Origin: Candidatus Binatia bacterium
GTDB lineage: Bacteria > Desulfobacterota > Binatia > Bin18
Direction of reading: 5' to 3'
DNA length: 64,000 nt
NCBI GenBank assembly: GCA_022826945.1
Contig: JAJDTY010000058.1
Coordinates: 20,685 to 84,684, forward strand
This document shows, piece after piece, positions 24,165 through 34,313 of this stretch. Below the pieces are notes generated by a model. It ran no database searches, was not told the origin of the DNA, and saw only the letters and a list, made by a program, of their open reading frames with translations. The translations under genes and the position numbers were made by a program. Each line of letters opens with the position of its first letter. The stretch's first letter is position 1.

Positions 24165-25319
24165 TTAACGCAGACCGCGGAAGAATGTCCGAATATCCTC
24201 GACCAGTAACGCAGGCTGCTCCATGGCCGCAAAATGGCCACCGGCCGGCATATTAGCCCAGTGCTGAACATTATACGCCCGCTCGGCCCACTCCCGTGGG
24301 GGGCAGGCAATCTCTTTTGGAAAGGCGGCGACCCCGGTGGGTGCGCTCACTTTTTCGTCTTTTCCCAGCCGCCACGGATGGTGCCGCTCTTCATAATAAA
24401 TGCGGGAGGCCGAATGGAAGGTTTGCGTGACCCAGTAAATCATGACGTTGGTCAGCAGCTGGTCTTTGGTATAGGAGTTTTCTGGATTTCCGTCACAGTC
24501 ACTCCAGGTCCGAAACTTTTCAACGATCCAGGCGCATACTCCAACCGGCGAGTCGTTGAGCGCAAAGCCCAAGGTCTGAGGCTTGGTGCCCTGAATTTCC
24601 TGGTAACCGCGTTCCTCGCGTTGCCAAGCTCTCATACTTTTCAGAAAGTCCTCTTCCGCAGGGCTCAAATTCTGGCGGTTGGCCGGATGGGGCGCAATCC
24701 CGACCATATTGAGATGTACACCGATCAGTTGGTCCGGATAGGCATAGCCCAGCCGGGACGAAATCATGGAGCCCCAGTCGCCCCCCTGGGCACCGTAGCA
24801 CTCATAGCCGAGGACCTCTCGCATCAAGACGGCGAACCATTCGGCCATACGACTGATATTGACTTTACGCTCTTGGGGCGGGTCGGAAAATCCATAGCCC
24901 GGCAGGGACGGCACCACCACATCGAATGCGTCGGCCGGGTCGCCACCGTGGGCAGCGGGATCGGTCAGCGGCCCAATCACCTCCATAAACTCATAAAACG
25001 ATCCAGGCCAACCGTGCGAAATAATGAGCGGCAGCGGCGCGGGGCCTTTTCCCCGTACATGGATAAAATGAATCCCTTGTCCGTCTATAGTAGTTTTGAA
25101 ATGGGCCCAGCGATTCATCGCTCGTTCCTGGGCACGCCAGTCATACTGAGTGCGCCAGTATTCAACGAGTTGCTGGATATAGGAGAGATTCGCGCCATAG
25201 TCCCAGTCTGAATGGGGGAGCTCGCCCGGCCAGCGCACGCGGCTGAGTCGATCCTCCAGGTCATCCAGCACCGCATCTGGAATGGCAATCGTAAAAGGTT
25301 CCGGTGATGAGTATTCCAT
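24165..25319 (-). CDS. Epoxide hydrolase (microsomal EPHX1-like, alpha/beta hydrolase)
   Basis: 384 residues from the ATG at 25319, which follows GGAAGGAGGAAAAGC; the open frame begins earlier. It has the EHN N-terminal lid region (PEPFTIAIPDAVLDDLEDRL, RWAHFKTTIDGQGIHF), the oxyanion motif HGWPGS (102-107), the nucleophile D181 in GAQGGDWGSM, and a C-terminal histidine in GGHFAAMEQP. It opens epoxides to diols. The downstream GST gene, five bases away, fits a shared detoxification role. Confidence 0.92.
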   Translation of the reverse strand: MEYSSPEPFTIAIPDAVLDDLEDRLSRVRWPGELPHSDWDYGANLSYIQQLVEYWRTQYDWRAQERAMNRWAHFKTTIDGQGIHFIHVRGKGPAPLPLIISHGWPGSFYEFMEVIGPLTDPAAHGGDPADAFDVVVPSLPGYGFSDPPQERKVNISRMAEWFAVLMREVLGYECYGAQGGDWGSMISSRLGYAYPDQLIGVHLNMVGIAPHPANRQNLSPAEEDFLKSMRAWQREERGYQEIQGTKPQTLGFALNDSPVGVCAWIVEKFRTWSDCDGNPENSYTKDQLLTNVMIYWVTQTFHSASRIYYEERHHPWRLGKDEKVSAPTGVAAFPKEIACPPREWAERAYNVQHWANMPAGGHFAAMEQPALLVEDIRTFFRGLR

Positions 25320-25392
25320 GCTTTTCCTCCTTCCGCATGACAGCACCGCTGTCGACGCTGCCCCGACCCAGGCATCGGATGCCCGCTCCCTT

Positions 25393-26757
25393 TCAGTCCT
25401 GAGGGTCTGCTCGCCTTTTCCGCCATGCCTTCAGCCGCTCGCCCATGACTTTTTCATGGCCGCGGTCGCTAGGCTGATAATACTGTCGTTGGGTCAGCTT
25501 CTCAGGCAAATGGGCCTGGGTCACAGCGGCATCCTCGTAATCATGCGCATACTGGTACCCCTTGCCATACTCCAGGTCTTTCATCAGCTTTGTCGGCGCG
25601 TTCCGTAAATGGAGCGGAACAGGCAAAGGACCATGGGTCTGCACATCCGCCTGGGCGGCGGTCATGGCTTTATATGACGCGTTCGATTTGGGCGCGACCG
25701 CAAGGTAGGTGGCGGCTTGGGCTAATGGAATACGCGCCTCCGGCAGCCCGACGAAATGCACCGCTTCCTTGGTCGCTATGGCAAGAGACAGTGCCTGCGG
25801 GTCGGCGTTGCCGATGTCTTCGGCCGCAAAGATAACCATCCGTCTGGCAATAAAGAGAATATCTTCCCCGGCCTCCAGCATGCGCAGCATCCAGTATAAG
25901 GCCGCATCAGGGTCGCTCCCGCGCAAGCTCTTAATAAAGGCGGAGATGATATTATAATGTTCCTCCCCAGCCTTATCGTACAGGATGGCATTCCGCTGGG
26001 TGGCCTCTTGTACCAGGGCCACGTCAAGGCGCGTGGCTTTTTTTTGGACCGCCAGGGTCGTTGCGACCTCGAGGGTGTTTAAGGCGATCCGAGCATCTCC
26101 CTGCGCGGACTCGGCAATGGTCCGCAGCACGGTTTCGTCCGCTTCAATCTCATACTGTCCGAGGCCGCGGTCCGCGTCCCGTAAGGCGTGAGACAGAATC
26201 TGGACAAGCTGCTCTGCTTCGAGCGCTTCCAGCACTACCACGCGAGAGCGGGACAAAAGGGGAGCAATCACTTCAAAAGACGGATTTTCCGTTGTTGCAC
26301 CAATCAGGATAATCAGCCCCTGCTCTACATGCGGCAGAAAGGCGTCTTGTTGGGCTTTATTGAAACGGTGAATTTCATCTACAAATACGACAGTCGACTG
26401 CTCCGTTTGCCGCCGGTGCCGCTGCGCATCCGCCAGGATGAGACGCAGTTCTTTAACCCCGGACAGGACCGCCGAAAAGCTCACCCAGGGGAGCTCGACA
26501 GCCTGGGCGAGCACCCGGGCCAGGGTCGTTTTGCCACTGCCGGGCGGTCCCCATAAGATCAGAGAGGTCAGTGTTTTCTGCTCAATCATCTGACGCAGGA
26601 GGCTGCCTGGCCCGAGGAGATGTGTCTGGCCGATATAGGTATCCAGCGTCTGGGGGCGCATCCGCTCGGCCAGAGGGGCTTTCTTGGTTGCCTCCTTTTC
26701 GGCAGTATGAGCAAATAAACTGTGTTGGTCCTTCAGATGAGGCTGACGGATTGCCAT
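25393..26757 (-). CDS. rarA: Replication-associated recombination protein RarA (MgsA)
   Basis: 454 residues from the ATG at 26757; the frame extends further but would overlap nadK. Clamp-loader-like AAA+: [16 protein letters not shown], Walker A GPPGSGKT (70-77), Walker [27 protein letters not shown], and the C-terminal RarA domain with [20 protein letters not shown] and [11 protein letters not shown]. It acts at stalled forks. A TATAAT box lies only seven bases before the chosen ATG, with no Shine-Dalgarno, so a leaderless or very short-leader message is possible. Confidence 0.94.
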   Translation of the reverse strand: MAIRQPHLKDQHSLFAHTAEKEATKKAPLAERMRPQTLDTYIGQTHLLGPGSLLRQMIEQKTLTSLILWGPPGSGKTTLARVLAQAVELPWVSFSAVLSGVKELRLILADAQRHRRQTEQSTVVFVDEIHRFNKAQQDAFLPHVEQGLIILIGATTENPSFEVIAPLLSRSRVVVLEALEAEQLVQILSHALRDADRGLGQYEIEADETVLRTIAESAQGDARIALNTLEVATTLAVQKKATRLDVALVQEATQRNAILYDKAGEEHYNIISAFIKSLRGSDPDAALYWMLRMLEAGEDILFIARRMVIFAAEDIGNADPQALSLAIATKEAVHFVGLPEARIPLAQAATYLAVAPKSNASYKAMTAAQADVQTHGPLPVPLHLRNAPTKLMKDLEYGKGYQYAHDYEDAAVTQAHLPEKLTQRQYYQPSDRGHEKVMGERLKAWRKRRADPQD

Positions 26758-26819
26758 AGCTAGGTCATTATACGCGAGGCACAGAGAAAAGGGAGCGCCC
26801 TCGCCGCTCCGCTCGATAT

Positions 26820-27674
26820 ATGCAGACAATCGGTCTGGTCATCAAAGTCAATACACCGGCGGCGATTGCGCAGGGTCGCGACCTGGCCGCCTGGCTGCAA
26901 GAGCATGGCAAGAGCATTCTGCCGGAGGACCGGACCAGTGAAGAACTGGGCCTTGGGCGGGGGTGGCGTAAAGTCGAGATCATGGCCCAGGCCGACCTGG
27001 TTGTTGTGCTGGGCGGCGACGGGACGCTGCTCAGCGTTGCCCGACGGGCCACGTCACGGGACGTACCGATTCTTGGCGTCAATCTTGGCGGGCTAGGCTT
27101 TCTGACCGAAACAACGACCGAAGAGCTGTTTACCACGCTCACCCGTATCTTCGCCGGTGATTATGCCATTGAGCGGCGCAGCCTGCTCACCACCACGCTT
27201 GTCCGCGACAGGCAGCCGGTTGGCACGTTTCAGGCGCTGAATGATGCGGTCATTAATAAAGGCGCACTGGCTCGTATTATGGACCTGGCGACCTGGGTGG
27301 ATGGCAAACATTTATGTACCTATAAAGCGGACGGGCTCATTGTCGCCACCCCAACCGGCTCGACCGCCTATTCACTGGCGGCGGGCGGACCGATTGTTGA
27401 CGCCACGCTTGGTGTTGTCGTGCTGACGCCAATCTGTCCGCATACGTTGACAAACCGTCCGGTGATTCTCCCAGACCAAGCCGAGATCAATGTTGTGATC
27501 CAGACTCCAGATGAGGACGTCACTCTGACATTAGACGGCCAAGAAGGGCATCCGCTCAAGAGTGGGGACACCGTGTCTATCCAACGCTCCCGCGTGACCG
27601 TCCCACTCGTCATCTCCCCTAATCGGACCTTTTTTGATGTCCTGCGCAGCAAGCTCCGCTGGGGGGAGAGATAG
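26820..27674 (+). CDS. nadK: NAD kinase
   Basis: 284 residues. The nucleotide-binding motif GGDGT is at 65-69, followed by ILGVNLGGLGFLTE, ALNDAVI, and YKADGLIVATPTGSTAYSLAAGGP, all signatures of the family, and the NMN/NAD-binding C-terminal beta domain. It phosphorylates NAD to NADP. No evident ribosome-binding site before the ATG. Divergent from rarA with 62 bases between. Confidence 0.95.
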   Translation: MQTIGLVIKVNTPAAIAQGRDLAAWLQEHGKSILPEDRTSEELGLGRGWRKVEIMAQADLVVVLGGDGTLLSVARRATSRDVPILGVNLGGLGFLTETTTEELFTTLTRIFAGDYAIERRSLLTTTLVRDRQPVGTFQALNDAVINKGALARIMDLATWVDGKHLCTYKADGLIVATPTGSTAYSLAAGGPIVDATLGVVVLTPICPHTLTNRPVILPDQAEINVVIQTPDEDVTLTLDGQEGHPLKSGDTVSIQRSRVTVPLVISPNRTFFDVLRSKLRWGER

Positions 27675-27699
27675 CCCCGCTAGCCGGCCAGTATATGCC

Positions 27700-27729
27700 T
27701 TGACCGGACTCGACCGGCTCCCATATATA
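27700..27729 (+). promoter_or_regulatory. Possible sigma70-type promoter
   Basis: TTGACC (27700-27705) and TATATA (27724-27729) are separated by 18 bases and lie about 35 bases before the GTG of the PDZ-protein gene. TATAAA two bases further is an alternative -10. Confidence 0.4.
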
Positions 27730-27763
27730 AAATGCGGGTAGCCAAGAGAGAAGGAAAATCATC

Positions 27764-28738
27764 GTGAAATACTCTGCTCTTGTTCTTGCGACCGTGATCA
27801 CACTGAGTTTCTTTTTTCAGCCACCCCCCGTCGGGGCAAATCCCTGTCAGGAAGCGCAAGAGTATCTGGGCCTCACCCTCCACCCAACCAAGCAAGAAGA
27901 TGCACCGGGCCTCCCCATTGCTGAGATTACCCAACTCACCCCAGGTTCGCGCGTGGGGTTGCGCAAGGGCGATATCCTTGAGCAGGTGAATAGCTGGCCT
28001 ATTCAGAACTGTAAGAGTTACCGTAACGCTGTCCGTGACGCTCAGAAAAAGCAGAAGGCCGTCCTGTTGTTAGTCGCCCGCAAGGGGAAACGGCGTCCAA
28101 TTTTTTTTGAACCCGAAATCTGGCAACGGATAGAAGAAAAGAAAGAGGAGAAACAGGCGGTCGCCAGCCTCCAGACTATGTTGGCGGCACCGTTGCCGGA
28201 GGGCGTACAAACGAGAACAGAAGCCATAGGCGACCAAGCCCTCGCCACCTTGCGCGGACTGGAAACGTTGGCCGTACTGTCCGGTCCATTGCTCGTCTAC
28301 GAAAAGGGCGTCCGAGAAGCCAGGAATCGTATCCGCAGCTTGAGCCGCCAAAGCCAAGGAGATGCAGAAAAGCGCGTGGTGGCCGGCGCCAGAGTCCTTT
28401 TTGGGTATTATGAGACGGCTCGTGCGATCCGTCAGTATAAGCATGACTACATCAGCAGTGAACGGAAAGACATCCGGCAGGGTCGGGCCGTAAGCTTTAC
28501 TTCTGAAACCGTTCCTTATTTTTACAATTCGCCCGTCACCGCCTGGGTAGATAAATATCCGTTTCTCCGTTCGAGCATAAAAGACTCACCGGATAAACTG
28601 GGTTTTGACTTTATTGAGCGGCCTGGCAGTTGGGACCCGGACCGAGCGGTTCAGCTTCTGTGGCGGCAGGCCCGGAATGAAACAGACAAATTTGCCCAGT
28701 GGGTGAACGGGCAGGCGAACACCCGGTCCACACCCTAA
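27764..28738 (+). CDS. Exported PDZ-domain protein of unknown function
   Basis: 324 residues starting at GTG after AGAAGGA. Signal peptide: MKYSALVLATVITLSFFF, cut near GANPC, with a possible but non-canonical lipobox. Residues ~33-110 form a PDZ domain (EYLGLTL, ITQLTPGSRVGLRKGDILEQVN). The remainder is mostly helical and highly charged with EEKKEEKQ near 122-130, with no protease triad, so this is a PDZ scaffold rather than a DegP-type protease. The rest is not recognised. A long hairpin follows the gene. Confidence 0.75.
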   Translation: MKYSALVLATVITLSFFFQPPPVGANPCQEAQEYLGLTLHPTKQEDAPGLPIAEITQLTPGSRVGLRKGDILEQVNSWPIQNCKSYRNAVRDAQKKQKAVLLLVARKGKRRPIFFEPEIWQRIEEKKEEKQAVASLQTMLAAPLPEGVQTRTEAIGDQALATLRGLETLAVLSGPLLVYEKGVREARNRIRSLSRQSQGDAEKRVVAGARVLFGYYETARAIRQYKHDYISSERKDIRQGRAVSFTSETVPYFYNSPVTAWVDKYPFLRSSIKDSPDKLGFDFIERPGSWDPDRAVQLLWRQARNETDKFAQWVNGQANTRSTP

Positions 28739-28749
28739 GGTCTCGAGCT

Positions 28750-28801
28750 GAAAGAAAGAGAACTTGGGGCTCAGTCTGAACTGTGCCTTTCTCTATCTTT
28801 C
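28750..28801 (+). terminator. Long-loop hairpin after the PDZ-protein gene
   Basis: GAAAGAAAGAG (28750-28760) and CTCTATCTTTC (28791-28801) pair with one mismatch, 11 bases after the stop codon. AT-rich arms make it weaker than a standard terminator, and the arrangement resembles the AAAGAG-armed hairpins at 9261 and 10588. Confidence 0.45.
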
Positions 28802-28962
28802 TAGTCCGTCGAGAGTCACAGGCGTGCCTCGACCATTTGACGTGAGTCCGCGTATCTGCTTTGGTTGCCCTCTTGAAAAATACTATCTACCCCGGATAAA
28901 CATCTCATTCCGGTCGTGATCTATCGACACAGCACGGCGCGAATCACAGCAAGGAGGGAAGT

Positions 28963-29889
<927 letters not shown>

Positions 29890-29925
29890 ACGCGGATAGG
29901 GCCTATTTTTACTGTCGATATAGAG

Positions 29926-29958
29926 AGGGGTGGCCGCACTAGGCTGCCCCTTCTTTTT
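29926..29958 (+). terminator. Rho-independent terminator after the esterase gene
   Basis: AGGGGTGGCC (29926-29935) pairs with GGCTGCCCCT (29942-29951) with two G-U pairs, followed by TCTTTTT. Confidence 0.75.
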
Positions 29959-30085
29959 GCTCTACTGTCGAGGGGACCAACTCCCTCCTTTTCACAACTC
30001 TTTCTTCCAATCCCGATCCGGCATTGACTGTCCCTTGTCAGGGCATTAGCCTGAAAAAAGAATTCTCAACTCCACGGAGGTAGGT

Positions 30086-30793
30086 ATGGCTTCAACGATG
30101 ACGTATTCCCAGCCCGCGGCCCATGCATCTGAAGTGGCTCGCGCGGAATTTATTCGCCGCACGTACACCCACCTCGCGTTGGCAATATTGGCCTTTATCC
30201 TGGTTGAAAATCTCCTGTTGCAGTCGTCGTTTGCGCCCGCTCTGGTCCAGACCATGGTTGGAGGTTACGGCTGGTTCGTCGTGCTTGCCGCATTCATGGG
30301 CGTATCTTGGCTGGCAGACCGCTGGGCGCAGTCTGATGCCTCACCGCAGATGCAATACCTCGGCTTGGGTCTGTATATCGTGGCCGAGGCCGTCATCTTT
30401 CTCCCCATGCTGTATATTGCGACGCACTATAGCTCGCCGGATGTTATTCCGACGGCCGGCCTGATGACCTTGCTGCTGTTCGGCGGGCTGACGTTCACGG
30501 CCTTCACCACCCGTAAAGACTTCTCTTTTCTGCGGGGTATTCTCTCCGTGGGCGGCTTTGTTGCCCTGGGGGTGATCTTGGCCAGCATGCTGTTCGGCTT
30601 TAGCCTGGGATTGTTCTTCTCCACTATTATGGTTGCCTTTGCCGCCGGGTCTATTCTGTATACGACCTCGAACATTATTCACCATTATCGGACCGACCAG
30701 CACGTCGCTGCCTCGCTGGCGCTGTTTGCCGGTGTGGCCTTGATGTTTTGGTATCTGCTGCAAATCCTGCTTTCCCTGGCGAATGATGACTAG
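30086..30793 (+). CDS. Bax inhibitor-1/YccA-family membrane protein
   Basis: 235 residues with seven hydrophobic segments. Family signatures: AEFIRRTYTHLALAIL at the start of helix 1, LLLFGGLTFTAFTTRKDFSFL in the middle, and LYTTSNIIHHYRTDQHVAASLALFAG near the C-terminal pore-lining acidic/His region. Members of this family behave as pH-dependent Ca2+ leak channels or regulate membrane protease FtsH (YccA). ATG after ACGGAGGTAGGT. Followed by a strong hairpin. Confidence 0.93.
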   Translation: MASTMTYSQPAAHASEVARAEFIRRTYTHLALAILAFILVENLLLQSSFAPALVQTMVGGYGWFVVLAAFMGVSWLADRWAQSDASPQMQYLGLGLYIVAEAVIFLPMLYIATHYSSPDVIPTAGLMTLLLFGGLTFTAFTTRKDFSFLRGILSVGGFVALGVILASMLFGFSLGLFFSTIMVAFAAGSILYTTSNIIHHYRTDQHVAASLALFAGVALMFWYLLQILLSLANDD

Positions 30794-30797
30794 CGGC

Positions 30798-30821
30798 CAG
30801 GGCAACCCCTGGGTTGCCCTG
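30798..30821. terminator. Perfect hairpin between convergent genes
   Basis: CAGGGCAACCC CT GGGTTGCCCTG is an 11-base perfect inverted repeat starting five bases after the Bax-inhibitor-like stop. It lacks a T-run, so factor-dependent or bidirectional stopping is likely. Confidence 0.6.
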
Positions 30822-30853
30822 TATCGGGCTGTTGACTCATCATCTCCATTCCG

Positions 30854-31735
30854 TCACCGTTGCTGCCCCATCATAATCCCCGTCAGCAGGCCCACCGCCC
30901 CTATCCCTTGGAGCAGACTTACTGACTCGTTGAGAAATATCCAGGCCAGCAGGGCAGCTCCGAGCGGTTCGCCGAGAATTGCCAGTGCGACCAGTGCTGG
31001 AGACATATAGGCCAGCGCCCAGTTCAGAATGGTATGACCCAACACTTGGGGAATAAGGGCAAGCAAGACGAGGATGAGGTAGACCCGTGGGGCATAGCCC
31101 AGCAGCGGCAGTTGGAGGACAAGACAGCCAGCGAGTAAGAGAACAGCCGCACACCCATAGACCAGCCCGACATACACGCTCAGGCCGAGGCGTGGTCGGG
31201 CCAGGCGTCCGCATAGCAGATAGGCAGAGATCATGACGGCACCGCATACGGCTAAGATGTCGCCGTACAGCGCGGACTCTAGGGCCGAACCTGCCTGCTG
31301 AAAATCGTTCCAACCGATGCACAGGCTGCCGAGTAATGCCAAGCCTATCCCCAACCATTGACGCCGGACGAGACGTTCCCTCCAGATAAGATAGCCGGCG
31401 ATGGCGAGTAGGAGTGGATTCATGGTCACCAATGCCACGGAACTCGCGACAGAGGTGTAGCGGAGCGAGGCAATCCAGGCGGCAAAGTGAAGGGCCAGAC
31501 ACAGACCGGCCACACTCACCACCCGCAGGTCAGGAAGCGAGAGTGAGCCCCCGGCGGTTCGAAGCCGGACGAGGCTCAGTGGGGTGAATATCAGCGCGGC
31601 GAAGCCTAGCCGAAAGGCGGCCACCACGAGCGGCGGGACGTCGGGAACAAGTTTTATCAGCGGCGCAGCCGTCGAGATGGCGAGGATGCCCACACCCAGA
31701 ACAGCGAGCGTTGCACGCGGCCTGGCTCCACTCAT
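30854..31735 (-). CDS. DMT/EamA-family transporter
   Basis: 293 residues with ten hydrophobic segments in two EamA repeats; AISTAAPLIKLVPDVPPLVVAAFRL and LRYTSVASSVALVTMNPLLLAI match the conserved helices of each half. Members export metabolites or amino acids. It is the last gene of a ligA-ligB-eamA minus-strand unit (19 bases after ligB), so it may export or import an aromatic acid or its cleavage product. The substrate cannot be told. Confidence 0.85.
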   Translation of the reverse strand: MSGARPRATLAVLGVGILAISTAAPLIKLVPDVPPLVVAAFRLGFAALIFTPLSLVRLRTAGGSLSLPDLRVVSVAGLCLALHFAAWIASLRYTSVASSVALVTMNPLLLAIAGYLIWRERLVRRQWLGIGLALLGSLCIGWNDFQQAGSALESALYGDILAVCGAVMISAYLLCGRLARPRLGLSVYVGLVYGCAAVLLLAGCLVLQLPLLGYAPRVYLILVLLALIPQVLGHTILNWALAYMSPALVALAILGEPLGAALLAWIFLNESVSLLQGIGAVGLLTGIMMGQQR

Positions 31736-31754
31736 CCGAACTGTGAAATGGGCC

Positions 31755-32576
31755 TTACAGTTGGAACTGCATCATGCCGAAGCCCACGACCATGGTTCCT
31801 TCTTCGTACATGACGACTTCGCCTCGTGCGCCTTCGACTGCCCCAGCCACCGCAATCCAGTTCCGGATTTCGTGCGTGCCGTTGCCGACCGCATCAATCT
31901 CCGCATCCGTAATATCGAGCATGGCCGGATCGTGTTGGCACAGGAGATCGAGGAATTTTTTATCGAAGTGCGCGTCCACCTTGCCCATGTCTGGCGTGCC
32001 AACCGCATGCGACAACCCACCCGTGCCGAGCAGAGCCACGCGGCGGGAGCTGTCCCACGAACGGATGGCTTGCCCGACCATCCGGCCGAAATCATAACAC
32101 CGCTTCAGGCTCGGCAGGGGCGGCAGGACACAGTTCTGGATCAGCCACAGATATGACATGTCCCACTGCGGCGTAAGAAAATTCAGGCAGGTGAGAAATC
32201 CATGGTCTAAGCCGACTTCGCCAATCCGCGTCAAGTCGAACCCTTGGCGGACCCCCTCGTCAAGAACCGCTTCGGCCAGCTCCGGCTCAAAATTGACTGA
32301 GATGCTATTGCAGGGCACGCCGAGCCAGTTTTCGACCGGACCAACGCTCGTCTCAGCGGTCACCACGCCAAACGACGGGTAGCGACGCGGGTCGAGCGCA
32401 TTAAAATGTTCGTCTGAAATCACGACGATCGTATCGGCTCCGGCCGAGGTAAAAGTTTCTCGGAGGGTATCGAAGCCCGTATTGATCCTCCCCCAGGTGG
32501 CCTCATCCGCCATCCGGGGCGCACTCATCATCAAGGGGCTGTGAACTGACGACATGGCTGCAACGATGTCCGCCAT
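31755..32576 (-). CDS. ligB: Class III extradiol ring-cleavage dioxygenase, catalytic (LigB) subunit
   Basis: 273 residues. Iron ligands fit the LigB pattern: H12 in SSVHSP and H57 in VVISDEHFN, with the acid-base histidine probably in GLDHGFL (about 124) and further conserved GTGGLSH. It uses Fe(II) and O2 to open a catechol-type ring; protocatechuate or gallate-like substrates are typical. It sits 46 bases after the ligA gene, matching the two-subunit enzyme. The start follows AAAAGGAGAATCC. Confidence 0.9.
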   Translation of the reverse strand: MADIVAAMSSVHSPLMMSAPRMADEATWGRINTGFDTLRETFTSAGADTIVVISDEHFNALDPRRYPSFGVVTAETSVGPVENWLGVPCNSISVNFEPELAEAVLDEGVRQGFDLTRIGEVGLDHGFLTCLNFLTPQWDMSYLWLIQNCVLPPLPSLKRCYDFGRMVGQAIRSWDSSRRVALLGTGGLSHAVGTPDMGKVDAHFDKKFLDLLCQHDPAMLDITDAEIDAVGNGTHEIRNWIAVAGAVEGARGEVVMYEEGTMVVGFGMMQFQL

Positions 32577-32622
32577 TGGATTCTCCTTTTCTCTCGTTTG
32601 AGGGGTGTCCAGGTTGGCCGTC

Positions 32623-32880
32623 CTACCCGGCCGCTTCTTTCACCTGTTGCACGTACTGCGGGATCTCGACCCCCATGGCTAAGGCAAATTGGACTAGAAT
32701 GTAGGGGTGAATCCCGTGCGTATAGAGCCACCCCCAGTCTGGGCCTTTGAGCCGCGCCCGCTCTTCGTCCGTCACCTCGTAGTTTGCCAGAATCGCCTCG
32801 GGGTCCTTCTGGTACTGGGCCAACTCCGTCTCCGATCGAAACAGGTCAACCAGCATGATGTTCAAGCTTTGCGCGCTCAT
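32623..32880 (-). CDS. ligA: Extradiol dioxygenase small (LigA) subunit
   Basis: 85 residues, matching LigA-type small subunits. Recognisable are LVDLFRSETELAQYQKDPEAIL and the helix after YEVTDEERARLKGPDWGWLYTHGIHPYIL. It packs against LigB and closes the active site. ATG after GGGAGGACCT. First gene of the ligA-ligB-eamA unit, divergent from the Rieske oxygenase gene (149-base gap), consistent with aromatic-ring degradation. Confidence 0.88.
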   Translation of the reverse strand: MSAQSLNIMLVDLFRSETELAQYQKDPEAILANYEVTDEERARLKGPDWGWLYTHGIHPYILVQFALAMGVEIPQYVQQVKEAAG

Positions 32881-33029
32881 AGGTCCTCCCTCTTCTCTCA
32901 GAGCCTGTTGGGGCAGCGCCCCTGCTCCCCGTATACGCGCCTCAAATATGGCTTGTCAATCGACACAAACCGGTGTCTACTAGGGAGAGGAAGTGGGAAG
33001 AGAAAAGCACTCATCAGGGAGGTGCGAGT

Positions 33030-34289
33030 ATGACTCTTTCACCCACGGACAATGTGCCCGTCGCGTTGAGCTGGCCGACCACAGCGGGGATGACCTCAGT
33101 CCCGTATCAGGTCTTTTGCGATCCTGCCGTATATAACCTGGAACAGGAGCGCATCTTCAGGGGTCCAATCTGGAGCTATGTGGGCCTCGAAGCGGAGGTG
33201 GCCAACCCCGGCGATTTCCGAACAACCTTTGTCGGCGAAACGCCCGTCGTTGTCTCGCGCGACAAAGCGGGGAAGTTGCACGCCTTTGTGAATCGCTGCG
33301 CACACCGTGGGGCACTAGTGTGTCGCGAGTCTCGGGGGAACCGAGCAACCCATACCTGTATCTACCACCAGTGGAGCTATAATCAGCAGGGCGATCTGAT
33401 CGGCGTCCCGTTTCGCGCCGGCATTCGTCGGCAGGGCGGGTACCCGGCCGACTTTGATCCCGCCCAGCACTCCCTCCAGAAACTACGCGTGGATACCTGT
33501 AACGGGCTGATCTTTGCCTCCTTTTCTCCTGAGGTTGAACCGCTGGCCGACTATCTGGGCCCGGCCATGCAGCCGTGGCTCGACCGGGTCTTCAACCGGC
33601 CGGTCCAGGTTTTGGGCTACGCCCGTCAGTTCGTTCACGCCAACTGGAAACTCTACTCGGAGAATGTCAAAGATCCCTATCACGCCAGTCTGTTGCATCT
33701 CTTTCACACTACTTTTGGTATCTATCGTTCGTCCCAAGGGGGCGGTGTGATTCTGGATGAGTCGGGCCGGCACAGCATGCTGCGCGCATATAAAAAGACG
33801 GAGCAGGAAGAGGTTGCCGCCTACACGGGCAAGAACATCCGTAGTTACCAAACGGACTACACCCTCGCCGACCCTTCCCTGCTCACCTCACGCAAGGAAT
33901 TCGAGGTGGAATTAACAAACCACATCCAGATGATCTTTCCCTGCCTGGTCGTCCAGCAGATTCAAAACACACTGGCAACTCGACATATTCTCCCCAAGGG
34001 ACCCGATCAGTTTGAACTGCTGTTTACGTTCTTTGGCTATGAAGACGATGACGAGGAAATCCACCGTATCCGCATCAAGCAGGCCAATCTGGTCGGTCCG
34101 GCCGGCTATATTTCCATGGAAGACGGCTATGCCACCGAATTGGTCCAGCAGGCTATCGCCCAGGAAAAGGACGAATGCTCCCTGCTCGCCTTTGGTGGTA
34201 CGGGGAGAGAGAACCAGGAGAATCTGTTAACCGAGAGCGCCATCCGCGGCTATTGGGGTTATTATCACGACCTCATGGGCTTCCACTAA
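33030..34289 (+). CDS. Rieske non-heme iron oxygenase, alpha subunit
   Basis: 419 residues from the ATG after AGGGAGGTGCGAGT; the frame is open 57 bases further upstream. Rieske cluster ligands: C90 and H92 (NRCAHRG), C110 and H113 (CIYHQW). Mononuclear iron ligands: H218 and H223 with the bridging D215 in NVKDPYHASLLHLFH. It hydroxylates or demethylates aromatic rings, feeding the divergent LigAB ring-cleavage enzyme. No beta subunit, ferredoxin or reductase gene is adjacent, so partner proteins must be elsewhere. Confidence 0.92.
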   Translation: MTLSPTDNVPVALSWPTTAGMTSVPYQVFCDPAVYNLEQERIFRGPIWSYVGLEAEVANPGDFRTTFVGETPVVVSRDKAGKLHAFVNRCAHRGALVCRESRGNRATHTCIYHQWSYNQQGDLIGVPFRAGIRRQGGYPADFDPAQHSLQKLRVDTCNGLIFASFSPEVEPLADYLGPAMQPWLDRVFNRPVQVLGYARQFVHANWKLYSENVKDPYHASLLHLFHTTFGIYRSSQGGGVILDESGRHSMLRAYKKTEQEEVAAYTGKNIRSYQTDYTLADPSLLTSRKEFEVELTNHIQMIFPCLVVQQIQNTLATRHILPKGPDQFELLFTFFGYEDDDEEIHRIRIKQANLVGPAGYISMEDGYATELVQQAIAQEKDECSLLAFGGTGRENQENLLTESAIRGYWGYYHDLMGFH

Positions 34290-34313
34290 AAGCCCGACCG
34301 CCGCCTCTGTTTC

